From: Dichloromethanomonas sp964477085
GTDB lineage: Bacteria; Bacillota; Desulfitobacteriia; Desulfitobacteriales; Syntrophobotulaceae
Assembly: GCA_964477085.1 (NCBI GenBank)
Contig: CAYZDF010000051.1
Span: 1-20,610 of the forward strand
Direction: 5' to 3'
Length of the DNA stretch: 20,610 nucleotides
This document shows, piece after piece, positions 19,872 through 20,610 of the stretch. Position numbers and translations under genes: made by a program. Each line of letters opens with the position of its first letter. Position 1 is the first letter of the stretch. Below the pieces are notes generated by a model, which was not told the DNA's origin, ran no database searches, and worked only from the letters and a program-made list of their open reading frames with translations.

Positions 19872-20610
19872 ACGCAAGCAGTATAAAATTAGTAAAAAGT
19901 GATTTCCCATATAGATTGGAGATTATCAAAGTCCATATGCTTTTTGTGCCCAAAGCGGACCTCTCCCAACGGGCTATGACTCATCTGAAACGTTTGGCGG
20001 CTTTTCAGAATCCGGAATTTTATAAAGCCCAGGCCATGCGTTTATCGGTTGCCAGAATACCCCGGGTTATTTCCTGCTCGGAGGAAACATCTGAATACCT
20101 CTGTTTACCCAGGGGATGTGAGAGTGACCTTAAAGAAGTGGGGAAAGAGTTGGGGATAGATGTCCGTTTTAGAGACGAGACTAATCAAGGGAGAAGCATA
20201 AATGTGGAGTTTATTGGCAGCTTAAGGTATGAGCAGCCCCAAGCCCTGGAAAGGTTACTGGAATATGACAACGGAATCCTCTGCGGAACCACCGCTTTTG
20301 GCAAAACGGTGGTAGCCATGAAGCTCATCGCGGAAAGAAAAGTCAATACCTTGATTCTTGTCGATAGAGTCAGCTTAGTGGCGCAGTGGAAAAACCGGTT
20401 GGAAGAATTCCTCACAATAAAGGAAATTATACCCGATGCGCATGATGGGAAAAAGAGAGGCCGGAGAAAAGTAAAAAGCGTAATCGGTCAATTGGGTGCA
20501 GGAAGAGACAACCTAAACGGCATTATCGATATCGCGGTTATGCAGTCCCTGTACAGAACAGGTGAAGTAAAAGATTGTGTCAAAAACTATGGGATGGTTA
20601 TCGTCGATGA
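19868..20610 (+). CDS. TOTE-type superfamily 2 helicase part, 3' end outside window
   Basis: An open frame in phase -1 relative to the primase runs to the window edge. Residues from 19868 onward: LAAFQNPEFYKAQAMRLS (a block conserved in TOTE helicases), LPRGCESDL, FIGSLRYEQPQALERLL (Q-motif region), the Walker A GTTAFGKTVVA (codons from 20285), VNTLILVDRVSLVAQW (motif Ia), SVIGQLGAG, IAVMQSL and VIVDE at the very end (Walker B). There is no ATG at the junction. The most upstream start-like codon is CTG 19868, overlapping the primase stop as CTGA and lying 7 nt after AAGAGGAGG. Non-canonical coupled initiation, programmed -1 frameshifting on AAAAACCC, or a one-base error are all possible. Confidence 0.8.
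   Translation, partial: MNASSIKLVKSDFPYRLEIIKVHMLFVPKADLSQRAMTHLKRLAAFQNPEFYKAQAMRLSVARIPRVISCSEETSEYLCLPRGCESDLKEVGKELGIDVRFRDETNQGRSINVEFIGSLRYEQPQALERLLEYDNGILCGTTAFGKTVVAMKLIAERKVNTLILVDRVSLVAQWKNRLEEFLTIKEIIPDAHDGKKRGRRKVKSVIGQLGAGRDNLNGIIDIAVMQSLYRTGEVKDCVKNYGMVIVD

Overview
The window looks like low-to-mid GC Bacillota DNA, most likely Clostridia of the Peptococcaceae/Desulfitobacterium-like type. This rests on strong AGGAGG-type ribosome sites, TTG/GTG starts, an ECF sigma factor with a DUF4367-type anti-sigma, a c-di-GMP-I riboswitch and the protein families seen. The genus is not determined. A run of 100 N (8141-8240) marks it as a draft scaffold. No rRNA, tRNA or CRISPR array was seen.

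Layout. 1-3250 is ordinary: a NarL-type regulator with a degenerate receiver, a CNNM/CBS/CorC membrane protein and a small conserved membrane protein. 3288-4928 is a gene graveyard: an ICE-type sigma-like gene without its element, then C-terminal remnants of an EAL phosphodiesterase and of a frameshifted radical SAM/SPASM enzyme. 5103-9329 is the most coherent system. An ECF sigma factor and a membrane anti-sigma factor are followed by two tandem copies of a three-gene cassette encoding exported proteins (A, B, C). Each copy is preceded by the same ECF-like promoter (TGTAAC, 17 nt, CGTT). A is almost invariant between copies, while B and C have diverged. 9537-10325 holds a c-di-GMP-I riboswitch with its terminator, directly abutted by the 5' part of a group II intron that lacks reverse transcriptase and domain V. 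10516-11736 encodes a lipoprotein.

11800-18850 is a patchwork accessory region: a YhcG-type PDDEXK nuclease, a metallophosphoesterase, a SEC-C protein on the minus strand, two poorly known genes, a GNAT toxin-antitoxin-like pair, and broken genes on both strands (DUF255, a truncated XRE antitoxin, an HTH fragment). A 324-bp direct repeat of the metallophosphoesterase 3' half lies at both ends of a 4.9-kb segment of it. 18873 to the window end encodes a TOTE-type primase followed, in the -1 frame, by its helicase part, which runs off the window.

How the genes work together (inference): the ECF/anti-sigma pair probably senses an envelope signal and switches on both cassettes. The nuclease, toxin-antitoxin pair and TOTE protein suggest a defence or plasticity island. 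The riboswitch, the EAL remnant and the intron show former c-di-GMP wiring and mobile-element activity.
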